NCBI GenBank assembly: GCA_949294335.1
Contig: CASFGO010000031.1
Coordinates: 1-40,611 of the forward strand
Length of the DNA stretch: 40,611 bases
From: an uncultured bacterium
GTDB taxonomy: Bacteria; Cyanobacteriota; Vampirovibrionia; Gastranaerophilales; Gastranaerophilaceae
Direction of reading: 5' to 3'
Shown: positions 23,867 through 34,198 of the stretch, piece after piece
Position numbering within the stretch: the stretch's first letter is position 1
Layout: every line of letters begins with the position of its first letter
Translations under genes and position numbers: made by a program
Notes under the pieces: generated by a model
Databases searched by the model: none
Seen by the model: the letters and a program-made list of their open reading frames with translations, nothing else
Told to the model about the DNA's origin: nothing

Positions 23867-25131
23867 TAATAACAAATAATATTGCATTCAATGGCTATTC
23901 ACAAAAAACAAATAATAAAACACAACATCAATTACCATCTCATCAGGTTAATTTTACAGGTAAAACAGGTTTAACAGGTGGTCAGGTTTTAGTGGGGACT
24001 GTAAGTCTAGGTGCATTAGGGATTGCCGGAGCAAAGTCAAAATCAATTGTAAAATTTTTCAAAAATGTATTTAAAACAACTTCCAAAAAAGTTTCGGACG
24101 AAGTACATTTGATGGATGTTAGTGATTTTGCAGGTGTTGATTTAGAAGCAAGTTTTAAGAAAAAATTTCATACATTTTGTATTGAAAGAATAAAAAATCC
24201 ATTCAGAAATAAAATAAATAAAGAAGGCAAACCAGAAAAAATTGTAGGTAGTTTTCCTCCAAATGGATATATGTTGACCGGACCAAAATCAGAAGCTCGT
24301 GAAGAACGCTTCAATTGGATGATAGATGAGTTAAAAAAAGCCGGAGCAGAAATAATAGATCCAAGCGATGGTAAGCAATCAAAATATCCGGCATTGAGTG
24401 ATGCTTGGTGGGATATGTGGAAGCATAATAATGATGAAGAATTTAAAAAGAACGGTAAATTCAGAGTATTTGTAGTTCGTGGATTAGATGAAATTGGTCA
24501 ACCTGAAGGATATCCTGAAGGCTGGTTTAAATTTCCAGATGGATGTCTTTTAAAAGATTCACCGGATTCAAATAATTGTTGTGAACGTCATGGGATAATG
24601 CTTTTGTATACCTGTACCGATACAACAAAGGTAGATCCGGCAGTAATACGATTTGGCCGAATAGATATAAATAATTGTCCACAACCAAAAGATAATGAAC
24701 CTTTAAGTATCTGGAAGGATTATTTAAAAGAGATAAAAACTTATCACCCATCAGTAGTAGTAAATAAACTAGCAGCAGCACGTGATGTATTGAGTAAAAA
24801 AGGTGACGAAGTAATGAAAGAGATGGAACCTCATTTTGCATATTCAATACCTTATGTAACACCTCATGCAAGTGATTCTTTAAAAAAATGGCAGGATTAT
24901 GTAGTTAAATCTTCAGAAAATGTTGATAGATGGAAAGGTAATAAATATTTAATGGAAGGTTTAGATGAATTGGAAGGAAATCTTGATATCCAAAATAATC
25001 CAGCTCATAAAGAGAAATATGAAACAATATACAAAATGATGGAAGATATCCAAAAGCCAGAGGACTTAGCGCTTTGGAAAAAATATATGAAATGTAGGGA
25101 AGATAATATCGACATAGCCTATGTTGATTAA
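23863..25131 (+). CDS. Degenerate AAA+ protein without P-loop lysine (second of pair)
   Basis: The 422-residue protein carries two F-x-G motifs near its N-terminus (IAFNG, residues 7-11; VNFTG, 29-33), then a glycine-rich hydrophobic stretch (about 36-57) that may anchor it in the membrane. From about residue 125 it follows an AAA+ layout: GYMLTGPKSEAR (135-146) replaces the P-loop and lacks the GKT/S sequence. RVFVVRGLDEIG (201-212) replaces Walker B, with Arg and Gly at the catalytic positions. MLLYTCTD (246-253) is the sensor 1 strand and DPAVIRFGRID (258-268) is the arginine-finger region, well preserved. The remainder (270-422) is helical. It is unlikely to be an ATPase itself but could supply arginine fingers to the first protein. 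Overlap with the preceding gene and the good match of DPAVIRFGRID make the relationship likely. Confidence 0.82.
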   Translation: MIITNNIAFNGYSQKTNNKTQHQLPSHQVNFTGKTGLTGGQVLVGTVSLGALGIAGAKSKSIVKFFKNVFKTTSKKVSDEVHLMDVSDFAGVDLEASFKKKFHTFCIERIKNPFRNKINKEGKPEKIVGSFPPNGYMLTGPKSEAREERFNWMIDELKKAGAEIIDPSDGKQSKYPALSDAWWDMWKHNNDEEFKKNGKFRVFVVRGLDEIGQPEGYPEGWFKFPDGCLLKDSPDSNNCCERHGIMLLYTCTDTTKVDPAVIRFGRIDINNCPQPKDNEPLSIWKDYLKEIKTYHPSVVVNKLAAARDVLSKKGDEVMKEMEPHFAYSIPYVTPHASDSLKKWQDYVVKSSENVDRWKGNKYLMEGLDELEGNLDIQNNPAHKEKYETIYKMMEDIQKPEDLALWKKYMKCREDNIDIAYVD

Positions 25132-25149
25132 AGTATTATAGGAGTTAAA

Positions 25150-26217
25150 ATGCAACTATTGTCAAATAATCATAATTATTATTCAAATAATATAAAATCC
25201 AATAATTCAATAAATTTTAAAGGATATACAATAAAACCTAGTCCAATAGTTATCAATCATGGATATAATCCTAGTATGACTGATCTAGATATTGCAGGTT
25301 ATACGGTTCCAGCAAATGCGACTCCTAATTATTCTGGTGCATATCCTAATAAAGACACTAAAATCTATAAAGCAGCACCATTTGAAATAATACCGGAAGA
25401 AGTTTATAAAACACATGATTATACATTAAGAGATGATTTAAGATTAAGCCAAATAAAAGAAAATTATAATAATGGTTATCAGAATTTTGCCCAAAATGCA
25501 TATGATGAGAAACATTTCTTAGATGCTAATCGAAGGAAAATAAATGATAAAATTGAGCATAATAAGTATTATATTGATGAATATAATAAAAGATTAGAAT
25601 ATGCAAAAAATTATGTTACAAAAGGTAAGTTAAATAAAAAAATAGATAGTATTAAGGTAGAGTTATCAAATAATCAACAACAAGCCGAAATTTATACCAA
25701 AACTCTTGAAAATGCAAATGAACGATTTAACTTATTGAAAAAGGTGGATGATTTAGTAGGTAAACGTAGTTCCTTATATTATAGTAAAGCTGATATTTCT
25801 GAAAAAATTATGCAAATAAATCACAGCCCAAAAGCTGATTCTAAAATTATACAAGATGGATTTGCTCAAGGTCATGTTGCAAAAAATAAATATAAAAATT
25901 ATATAAAAGAAAGTAATTTAAAGATTAATAAAGCGATTGAAAAAGGTGTATCACCTTCAGAATTAAAAAAATTATATGAAAACGAATTAGCATATAAACA
26001 ACGATTAAAACAATCTTATAGTGATTACCGTAAAGAAATCCTATTACCAGTAAAAGAAGCAAGAAAATCAATATATAAGCATGAAATTTTACTTCCTCAA
26101 TTAGAAGAAAAGATAAAACAAATAACTAAGCAAATATCTCAAATGGATATTGATTTGGATAAATTAATGGCTAAAATTGAAAAGTTTTATAAATCTAAAT
26201 ATCCTAATTGGTTATAA
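25150..26217 (+). CDS. Coiled-coil protein with N-terminal INFKG motif
   Basis: The 355-residue protein is the third gene of the AAA+ operon, 18 bases after the second, with ATAGGAG as ribosome binding site. The N-terminus is Asn-rich with SINFKGYTI (residues 20-28), the same motif type as its neighbours. Residues about 30-90 are rich in Pro, Tyr and Asn and probably extended. From about 95 to the end the protein is highly charged and helical, with long stretches fit for coiled coils (for example KLNKKIDSIKVELSNNQQQA and LEEKIKQITKQISQMDIDL). No enzyme motif or membrane span is visible. It could be a substrate, adaptor or scaffold for the AAA+ pair; that is inference from position. A strong terminator follows. 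Confidence 0.8.
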   Translation: MQLLSNNHNYYSNNIKSNNSINFKGYTIKPSPIVINHGYNPSMTDLDIAGYTVPANATPNYSGAYPNKDTKIYKAAPFEIIPEEVYKTHDYTLRDDLRLSQIKENYNNGYQNFAQNAYDEKHFLDANRRKINDKIEHNKYYIDEYNKRLEYAKNYVTKGKLNKKIDSIKVELSNNQQQAEIYTKTLENANERFNLLKKVDDLVGKRSSLYYSKADISEKIMQINHSPKADSKIIQDGFAQGHVAKNKYKNYIKESNLKINKAIEKGVSPSELKKLYENELAYKQRLKQSYSDYRKEILLPVKEARKSIYKHEILLPQLEEKIKQITKQISQMDIDLDKLMAKIEKFYKSKYPNWL

Positions 26218-26219
26218 AT

Positions 26220-26258
26220 AAGAAATCCTAAACAGTTGTTTAGGATTTCTTATTTTTT
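26220..26258. terminator. Terminator between convergent genes
   Basis: AAGAAATCCTAAAC and GTTTAGGATTTCTT are perfect 14-bp arms with an AGTT loop, followed by T residues on the plus strand. It ends the AAA+ operon and overlaps the stop codon of the minus-strand gene, so it may serve both. Confidence 0.92.
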
Positions 26259-26527
26259 CCTAGGTATTCAAATTCAATATTGTTTTTTTCAAGAATATGT
26301 GAAACCTGATTATCAATTTTGTCTGGAACGATTAACTTGCTTCTTAGGTATGCACCATCTTCAAAACGAATTCCCTTTTTAGGATTTTCTGTATATATTC
26401 TTACACTTTTGAACCTGTCTTCGTGTTTTTTGCATAATTGCGACAATTCACATAACCCTTTTGTATCTGCTGGGCTTTTGTAACTAAATTTAAAAGCTCC
26501 TGCAAAATTTATAGATGAGTTATTCAT
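26240..26527 (-). CDS. Small hypothetical protein with INFAG motif
   Basis: This 95-residue protein is not recognised. It begins MNNSSINFAGAFKFSYKSPA, with the F-x-G motif at residues 6-10, as in the coiled-coil protein that ends just next to it on the other strand. The rest is a compact alpha/beta-looking sequence with RIYTENPKKGIRFEDGAYL, which suggests a small folded domain. No membrane span or signal peptide is seen. AAAGGAG lies 8 bases before its ATG on the minus strand, a strong site. It follows map by 28 bases and may share the adk-map transcript. Its stop codon lies inside the terminator hairpin. Confidence 0.75.
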   Translation of the reverse strand: MNNSSINFAGAFKFSYKSPADTKGLCELSQLCKKHEDRFKSVRIYTENPKKGIRFEDGAYLRSKLIVPDKIDNQVSHILEKNNIEFEYLGKNKKS

Positions 26528-26555
26528 ATATATTTACTCCTTTACCCATTTATCA

Positions 26556-27308
26556 CTATTTCATAAGTGTTGTCATTAGAATAGGTTCATCATCAGTACA
26601 AAGAACAGTATGTTCAAAGTGAGCAGATGCTTTACCATCTTTTGTTACGACTGACCATTTGTCATCTAAAACAACTACATCATCACAACCAAGATTTAAC
26701 ATTGGTTCGATTGCTATTACATAACCACTTTTCAATTTAGTTTGGTTGCCAACTCTAAAATTGAATAAAAATGGATCTTCATGCATTTGATGTCCAACTC
26801 CGTGTCCACCATAATTTCTTACAATCCCCATTTTTTCTCTGTTTGCAACATCTTCTATTGCTCCAGAAATATCATCAAGTACATTTCCTGCTCTCATTTT
26901 TGAAATTCCTGCAAATAGGGCTTCTTCTGTTACTTTCATAAGACGTTGTTTGTCTTCTGAAATTTTGCCTACTGCATAAGACCAAGCACTATCTCCAACC
27001 ATTCCACCATATGTTGCACCGACATCGATTGCAATAATATCACCTTCTTTTAGTATTTCATCTTTAGATGGAATACCGTGTACGATTTTTTCGTTAATTG
27101 ATGTACAAATACTTGCAGGGAAACCAGAGTATCCTAAAAATGTTGGGATTGCTTTGTTTTCTTTTATTATGCGCATTGCAATATCATCAAGTTCTTTCGT
27201 ACTGATTCCTGGTTCTACAACTTTTCTCATTTCTTGATGTACAAGTGCTACAATGTGTCCTGCATGACGCATTCTTTTTATTTCATCTTTTGATTTTCTT
27301 TTAATCAT
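26556..27308 (-). CDS. map: Methionine aminopeptidase, type I
   Basis: Map removes the N-terminal methionine from new proteins in the cytoplasm. The 250-residue length is usual for type I enzymes without an N-terminal extension. The five metal ligands are visible: two Asp in AIDVGATYGGMVGDSAW, His in GGHGVGHQMHEDP, and Glu in AIEPMLNLG and in AHFEHT. The start overlaps the end of adk by 8 bases, so adk and map are translationally coupled; the ribosome binding site (GAAGGTAG) lies inside adk. The adk-map pairing is also common in the ribosomal protein operons of many bacteria, though here the ribosomal genes themselves are not adjacent. Confidence 0.97.
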   Translation of the reverse strand: MIKRKSKDEIKRMRHAGHIVALVHQEMRKVVEPGISTKELDDIAMRIIKENKAIPTFLGYSGFPASICTSINEKIVHGIPSKDEILKEGDIIAIDVGATYGGMVGDSAWSYAVGKISEDKQRLMKVTEEALFAGISKMRAGNVLDDISGAIEDVANREKMGIVRNYGGHGVGHQMHEDPFLFNFRVGNQTKLKSGYVIAIEPMLNLGCDDVVVLDDKWSVVTKDGKASAHFEHTVLCTDDEPILMTTLMK

Positions 27309-27960
27309 TTACTACCTTCAATAATCTTTCCCATACTTCATCAATACTACCGTTTGCATCAATTGTTCTTAAAACATTTTTATTTTTGTAATAGTCTACA
27401 AGAGGTGCAGTTTCTTTGAAATATGTTTCAAATCTTGCTTTTGCTGTTTCTTCGTTATCATCTTTTCTTTGAGTTAATTCTGCTCCACATTTATCGCAGA
27501 TTCCTTCTGTTTTTGGTGGATGGAATTTGATGTTATAAATTTCACCGCATTTAGGGCAAGAACGTCTGTTAACAATTCTTGAAATAAGAATTTCTTGGTC
27601 TAAGTCAAAATAAACTGCTTTGAATGAAGTTTCTTTGTCTCCATCAATTTCTTCGTTTATTTTAGTTAGCATATCTGCTTGTTCTGCGCTTCTAGGGAAA
27701 CCGTCTAAAATGTATCCGTTTTCACAATCTTTTTGTGATAATCTATCTTTGATTATTTTAGCAACCAATTCAACAGGTACTAATTGCCCTTTATCTATAA
27801 ATTGTTTTGCAACTTTACCGTTTTCTGTTCCTGCAGATATTTCAGCTCTTAATAATGAACCTGTATCAACGTGAGGTAGATTAAAATATTCTGCTAATTT
27901 ACTTGTTTGTGTCCCTTTACCACAAGCTGGTGGTCCTAAAAAAATCATTTCTCTTTTCAT
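27301..27960 (-). CDS. adk: Adenylate kinase (zinc-type LID)
   Basis: Adk interconverts ATP and AMP with two ADP. The 219-residue protein has the P-loop GPPACGKGTQ (residues 9-18), the AMP-binding DGFPRS (86-91) and a long LID domain. Four cysteines there (Cys135, Cys138, Cys155, Cys158) form a zinc site, as in Gram-positive and many other bacteria, where E. coli has His/Ser/Asp/Thr. It is the first gene of an adk-map unit and overlaps map. AGAAGAT is a moderate ribosome binding site. The enzyme would also recycle AMP from the ppdK reaction. A hairpin without T run lies between it and the preceding gyrB. Confidence 0.97.
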   Translation of the reverse strand: MKREMIFLGPPACGKGTQTSKLAEYFNLPHVDTGSLLRAEISAGTENGKVAKQFIDKGQLVPVELVAKIIKDRLSQKDCENGYILDGFPRSAEQADMLTKINEEIDGDKETSFKAVYFDLDQEILISRIVNRRSCPKCGEIYNIKFHPPKTEGICDKCGAELTQRKDDNEETAKARFETYFKETAPLVDYYKNKNVLRTIDANGSIDEVWERLLKVVND

Positions 27961-27993
27961 TTTTATCTTCTTTCTATTTCTTATAATTAATAC

Positions 27994-28016
27994 AAGGGCA
28001 TATTTAATATGCCCTT
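27994..28016 (-). repeat. Hairpin between gyrB and adk
   Basis: AAGGGCATAT and ATATGCCCTT form a perfect 10-bp stem with a 3-base loop. No T run follows on the minus strand, so it may be a weak or Rho-assisted terminator or an mRNA end-protecting stem. Confidence 0.65.
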
Positions 28017-28057
28017 AAATTCTAAATTGATTTTATTTATTCTTTTAATACTTACCC

Positions 28058-30490
<2,433 letters not shown>

Positions 30491-30550
30491 TCATCTCTCC
30501 TAATTTTCACTATCCTCATTATTATTCTATCATAAACATGTTATTAGTGC

Positions 30551-31663
30551 TTATTTGTTAACTTTTTTATTACTTTTTTCCTTTTTTATGTTTTTTACTC
30601 CATTGTAAAATATTGAATCTCCGTGAGTATCAATTCCTCCAGCTTTATATAATTTAAGTTTGTCGCAAGTGTCATTAATTGTTTTATGTAAATTGTCATC
30701 TAAAGCTACATCTCCATAGTATCCAGCATAATAATTTTCTACATAAAAACTTTTATTTCCCGCTGTTTCCTTAAAATGTTTTATTGCAGATTTTGTTACT
30801 TCATATGGTGATTCATTTTCATTAATGAACTTTCTTATATTAGGATAGCCGGGATGAGCTAAAGAAAATAAACTTGTTTTATCATCTTTAAAGCTTTCAA
30901 TAGCTTCTTTTATTGAAATTTCTTTGGGGAACATTGGATTTTGTCTACCTTCGTTTAAATCATAAAAGAATTGATTAATTTTTTTATCGAAAGGATTAAT
31001 GCATTGGGTTAATATATGAAATTTTAAAGGTTTTTTTAATTGATGATTATATAAATTGCTTTCTTTAGTTGAAATTTCTGTACCTAAGATTACTCTTAAA
31101 TTTTTATATTTTTTAGGATTTTTGGTTATAATTTTGATTGCTTCTTTACAACCTTCAATTGTGTTGTGGTCAGTAATACCAATAAAAAATGGTTGGTTAT
31201 GTTGTCTAGCATAAGTATTTGCATACTTTGTTGCTTCATTTAGTAATTCTTTTACTGAAAGTTTTCCATCTGAATATTTTGTATGAATATGAAAACTTCC
31301 TCCAAAATTTTTATTAAAAACATTTTCCAAGTTATATGAATCAGGAATATCTTTTAATTTTTTAGGTCTTTCTCCAGGTATATAAAATAGTTTGTTATTG
31401 TTATTTGTTTTTACAATTCTTCTTAATTCATTTGGACCTGCTATTGACGTAAGTGATTCTAATTTGATGTCAGGGAGGTTTGATGCGGCAATAATTTTAT
31501 TTTTATACATTAAATCTAATAGAATTTCACTATATAAAGGATTTTGTTCTACTTTATTACTTTTTATAAATACGTCAGAAGTATAACCAATATTTCTTTT
31601 TATTTGAATAGTTGGAGTTCTTTTTATTAAATTAATTTTAGGTATATTCCGAATACTAAACAT
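30551..31663 (-). CDS. PHP-domain phosphoesterase-like protein
   Basis: The 370-residue protein has a PHP (polymerase and histidinol phosphatase) domain from about residue 120. Metal ligands are visible as FHIHTKYSDG (His125, His127, Asp132), ITDHNT (His166), LGTEIS (Glu196), then a later His, SLAHPGYP, and GGIDTHGDS near the C-terminus. Such domains hydrolyse phosphate esters, often of nucleotides or histidinol phosphate. The specific substrate is unknown. A ~115-residue N-terminal extension without similarity that I recognise precedes it (MFSIRNIPKINLIKRTPTIQ), basic and possibly amphipathic. No signal peptide is seen. It lies upstream of gyrB on the same strand, with 60 bases between, and behind a dyad at 31684-31703. 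The ribosome binding site is weak. Confidence 0.82.
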   Translation of the reverse strand: MFSIRNIPKINLIKRTPTIQIKRNIGYTSDVFIKSNKVEQNPLYSEILLDLMYKNKIIAASNLPDIKLESLTSIAGPNELRRIVKTNNNNKLFYIPGERPKKLKDIPDSYNLENVFNKNFGGSFHIHTKYSDGKLSVKELLNEATKYANTYARQHNQPFFIGITDHNTIEGCKEAIKIITKNPKKYKNLRVILGTEISTKESNLYNHQLKKPLKFHILTQCINPFDKKINQFFYDLNEGRQNPMFPKEISIKEAIESFKDDKTSLFSLAHPGYPNIRKFINENESPYEVTKSAIKHFKETAGNKSFYVENYYAGYYGDVALDDNLHKTINDTCDKLKLYKAGGIDTHGDSIFYNGVKNIKKEKSNKKVNK

Positions 31664-31683
31664 TTTTAAGCCTATAATTTATT

Positions 31684-31703
31684 ATGCATTTTATATAATG
31701 CAT
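31684..31703. promoter_or_regulatory. Dyad upstream of the PHP gene
   Basis: ATGCATT and AATGCAT form perfect 7-bp arms around TTATAT. On the minus strand the centre reads as a -10-like box (TATAAA), so it may be an operator. Confidence 0.4.
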
Positions 31704-31729
31704 GTGAATATTAAAAATTGCGGGGAAAA

Positions 31730-32368
31730 TTAATATATTAAACCACACATTTCTTTAAGTTCTTTTTTTAATGTGTTTGGTTTATTTTCTTTGTCAAAAG
31801 TTTTCAAATTTGACCAATCATCAATGTATATTTGATTATTGTTTTTGATTACAAGCCAATTGTTTGTACTTTCATTTATTATTGGATTATATATTCCTTG
31901 TTTTGCAAGTTTATCAAAATCATTAATGAAATCTTGTTTTGCTATCAAAGGGATATCTTTTTTTACTTTATTGTATTTTATTAGTTCACTGTTTTCACTA
32001 TTAGGAATCTTAGTTATTAAAATTATATCTTGTTCATTTTTTAATGGAATTGTTTCAACTAATAGTGGTGCACATTTTATTTTTAAAGGATTTATTGTTT
32101 TCAGGTTTTGTACATATGGGGATAAATTAAATATTTTACCTGTTCTTATATAGAAATCTTTATATTTAAAAAGATTTAAATCAAGTTCTTGGAGATTGTT
32201 ATTTGAGTCAATGAAATTATATGCATCTTTTAAGTTGTGCATTCCTTTGAATTCATTTGACATTAATAAAATATCTTCATTCATTTTATCATTTATCTCC
32301 GATTTTTTATTGAACTTTGAGTCAATATTATTTATTTTAAAATTTTTAATTGCATGAAATTTTACCAT
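31730..32368 (-). CDS. Hypothetical protein, possibly a degenerate kinase-like fold
   Basis: I do not firmly recognise this 212-residue protein. It is charged and Asn/Lys-rich, without signal peptide or membrane span. The second half loosely follows a kinase or aminoglycoside phosphotransferase C-lobe. LLVETIPLKNEQDIILITKI could be the hinge. GIYNPIINESTNNWLVI could be the catalytic loop, with the His-x-Asp missing but the later Asn kept. IYIDDWSNL resembles the metal-binding IDWE motif. If so it would be a small, probably inactive kinase relative, as seen among effector proteins. This is a by-eye reading. AGGATA precedes the start, 33 bases after the 488-residue gene, so the two are probably co-transcribed. 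Confidence 0.65.
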   Translation of the reverse strand: MVKFHAIKNFKINNIDSKFNKKSEINDKMNEDILLMSNEFKGMHNLKDAYNFIDSNNNLQELDLNLFKYKDFYIRTGKIFNLSPYVQNLKTINPLKIKCAPLLVETIPLKNEQDIILITKIPNSENSELIKYNKVKKDIPLIAKQDFINDFDKLAKQGIYNPIINESTNNWLVIKNNNQIYIDDWSNLKTFDKENKPNTLKKELKEMCGLIY

Positions 32369-32401
32369 AATTCTATCCTAAGTTTAGCTAATACTTGAAT
32401 A

Positions 32402-33868
32402 TTATGCAATATTATTTAATGTTTGTGTCCCAATTGATATTATTTCTGCATTTTCAGGTATTGCAAGAACATCAACATAAAACCCTTTTGTTGTATGTAC
32501 TGATTTAGGTTGATAATGACCTTTTAATGCTGTAAATAATTTTGATATTGATTCTCCTATGTTAAAACCAAATAATCTACCTTCAGAAATTTTATCTTTT
32601 TCTTCTAATTGTGGTTTATACTCAATAGTTTTAATTTCTCCAGTTGGTAATTTTACTTTTACTTCAAGCATATTATCTTTTTTTGAATCAAAAGGAATTC
32701 TTTCTGATTTTCCAGTACTTGGAATCTCATATATTATTTCTTTAAAATTACCTTTATTGTTACTTGCTGGTAATAAACCTATAGCACATTTTTTATTTTG
32801 GTTTTTTAATGCTAAATTTTCAGAATATGTTAGTAAACCATTAGGTTTTACTTTTAGTTGCATTGCTTCACCAACTAAATCCATTATTCCAACATTATTA
32901 TTTGGGGTTTTATTAGGTAGGAGTACCATTACCCCAGATGAATGATAGCCATTATTTAATCCACTCATTGAGAATAATGCATCAACAAGTCTTTTTTCAT
33001 TTTTTTCTAAATTTTTGAATGTCTCTGTATTTCTAAAATTTTTAGCAGAAAGAGAGCCTTCAGCTATTTCAATACTACATTTTTTATAATTTTCATCTGA
33101 TAAAATATTGTTTAGAGCTTCAAGATTTGTTTTTTTGTTGTCTGATATTAGATTTGTAAGTTCTTCTACAACTTCTGTTCTATTTGTGTTTTTAGAATTA
33201 ATGTTTGTTAATAATTTAAGTACTCCATCAGCCATTGCATCACCTTTAAGATTTTGACCTGTTCCTTTTACTGTTGGAGCTAATATAATTTTTCCTTCAA
33301 AATCTTTTGGTAAATGTTCAAGTAGGTCAAATACCATTGATGCTCCTGTTATAGAACAGTCATCAGGCATAAAAACAGTTGCATCTTTAGGGATTTCATT
33401 AAAATCTATTTTTATATTTGATTTTGGAATATTATTAGTTTCTGCAAATATGTTACCACTTCTTGTGTAACTTTTTGCTTGTCCTTTTGGCATTGGTGAA
33501 TATACAAAAACTTTATTTAAATCAGTTTCTGGGTGTTTTTTTATAAAACTGTTAAATTGTTTTTTCATAACTCCTTTTTCAACAGCTTCAGTTACTACTA
33601 CAGATTCATTTTTTATCATTTTTAATAAAAGTTTTTGTTCTTGAATATCTGAAGTAATATTACCTACAATTTGAATAAGTTTGTTTTCTTTTAATGGTAT
33701 TTGTGCACCTTTTTCGGGATGGAATTCTTGAATAATTTCCTTTGCAATATTTTTTGATTTAACAAAGCAATCTTTACCACAAGATTTTGGAATATATCTT
33801 AATTCTTGAGGGGTAATATGCTTCATCGCTGTTTTAAATGGAGCTTTAATTAAACTGATACTAACCAC
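32402..33868 (-). CDS. Hypothetical protein with PRTase-like segment
   Basis: This 488-residue protein is not a known family to me. In the middle it has ATVFMPDDCSITGASMVFDL followed by IILAPTVKGTG. The hydrophobic strand, two Asp, then T-G-A-S matches the phosphoribosyltransferase (PRPP-binding) signature, normally VDDVxxTGxT, and the strand after it also fits that fold. Residues before it (VFVYSPMPKGQAKSYTRSGN) may form the other half of the site. A segment with GIMDLVGEAMQLKVKPNGLL follows, and the C-terminal ~100 residues look beta-rich. No signal peptide or membrane span is seen. Reaction and substrate are unknown. It precedes the kinase-like gene on one transcript, behind a dyad at 33881-33912. 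Confidence 0.7.
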   Translation of the reverse strand: MVSISLIKAPFKTAMKHITPQELRYIPKSCGKDCFVKSKNIAKEIIQEFHPEKGAQIPLKENKLIQIVGNITSDIQEQKLLLKMIKNESVVVTEAVEKGVMKKQFNSFIKKHPETDLNKVFVYSPMPKGQAKSYTRSGNIFAETNNIPKSNIKIDFNEIPKDATVFMPDDCSITGASMVFDLLEHLPKDFEGKIILAPTVKGTGQNLKGDAMADGVLKLLTNINSKNTNRTEVVEELTNLISDNKKTNLEALNNILSDENYKKCSIEIAEGSLSAKNFRNTETFKNLEKNEKRLVDALFSMSGLNNGYHSSGVMVLLPNKTPNNNVGIMDLVGEAMQLKVKPNGLLTYSENLALKNQNKKCAIGLLPASNNKGNFKEIIYEIPSTGKSERIPFDSKKDNMLEVKVKLPTGEIKTIEYKPQLEEKDKISEGRLFGFNIGESISKLFTALKGHYQPKSVHTTKGFYVDVLAIPENAEIISIGTQTLNNIA

Positions 33869-33880
33869 AATATACCTACT

Positions 33881-33912
33881 AAATAACTTTAATTATTTAT
33901 ATAAAGTTATTT
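33881..33912. promoter_or_regulatory. Dyad upstream of the PRTase-like gene
   Basis: AAATAACTTTA and TAAAGTTATTT are perfect 11-bp arms around a 10-base AT loop, 13 bases before the start codon on the minus strand. It may be a leader hairpin or an operator. Confidence 0.5.
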
Positions 33913-33956
33913 TGTTTATGATATTTGCTTTTTTGTAACAGGATATTAAGAAGTTA

Positions 33957-34181
33957 TTATTTATTCTTTTTCAATACTTGTTCTATTGCTTGTTTTATTG
34001 AAACTTTAAGTCTTAAAAATTTACCTATATTATTTTTAGGGGCTGACAAAATTGGAGTATGTGTTTTATTATAGTTTTGTCTAAATTTTTCTACTCCTAA
34101 TTTTATTGCTTGTTCTGTTTGCGAAAATTTATTAAATTTTTGTTTTCCTTTATTTAAAGCTGTAGAAAATGATACTTTCAT
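33957..34181 (-). CDS. Small basic hypothetical protein
   Basis: The 74-residue protein is strongly basic (many Lys, Arg) and helical in appearance, with a central THTPILSAPKNNIG linker between two helices. It could be a nucleic-acid-binding or adaptor protein, but nothing specific is recognised. GAGGGAC lies just before the ATG, supporting that it is a real gene. It follows the lysozyme-like lipoprotein gene by 17 bases on the same strand, so the two should be co-expressed. If it is an inhibitor or chaperone of that enzyme, its cytoplasmic, cationic nature would fit only before export; this is a guess. Confidence 0.6.
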   Translation of the reverse strand: MKVSFSTALNKGKQKFNKFSQTEQAIKLGVEKFRQNYNKTHTPILSAPKNNIGKFLRLKVSIKQAIEQVLKKNK

Positions 34182-34198
34182 ATGTCCCTCATTGTTTC

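Noticed and set aside
24527..24871. Open reading frame of 114 codons antisense to the second AAA+ gene
   Set aside because: It lies inside a well-supported gene, has no ribosome binding site, and its translation is Leu/His-rich without recognisable motifs.
31839..32153. Open reading frame of 104 codons antisense to the kinase-like gene
   Set aside because: It looks like a hydrophobic membrane protein only because Lys/Asn codons on the other strand read as Phe/Leu/Ile.
32559..32945. Open reading frame of 128 codons antisense to the PRTase-like gene
   Set aside because: It is a shadow of the coding strand; its composition is Ser/Leu/Phe-rich and no ribosome binding site fits.
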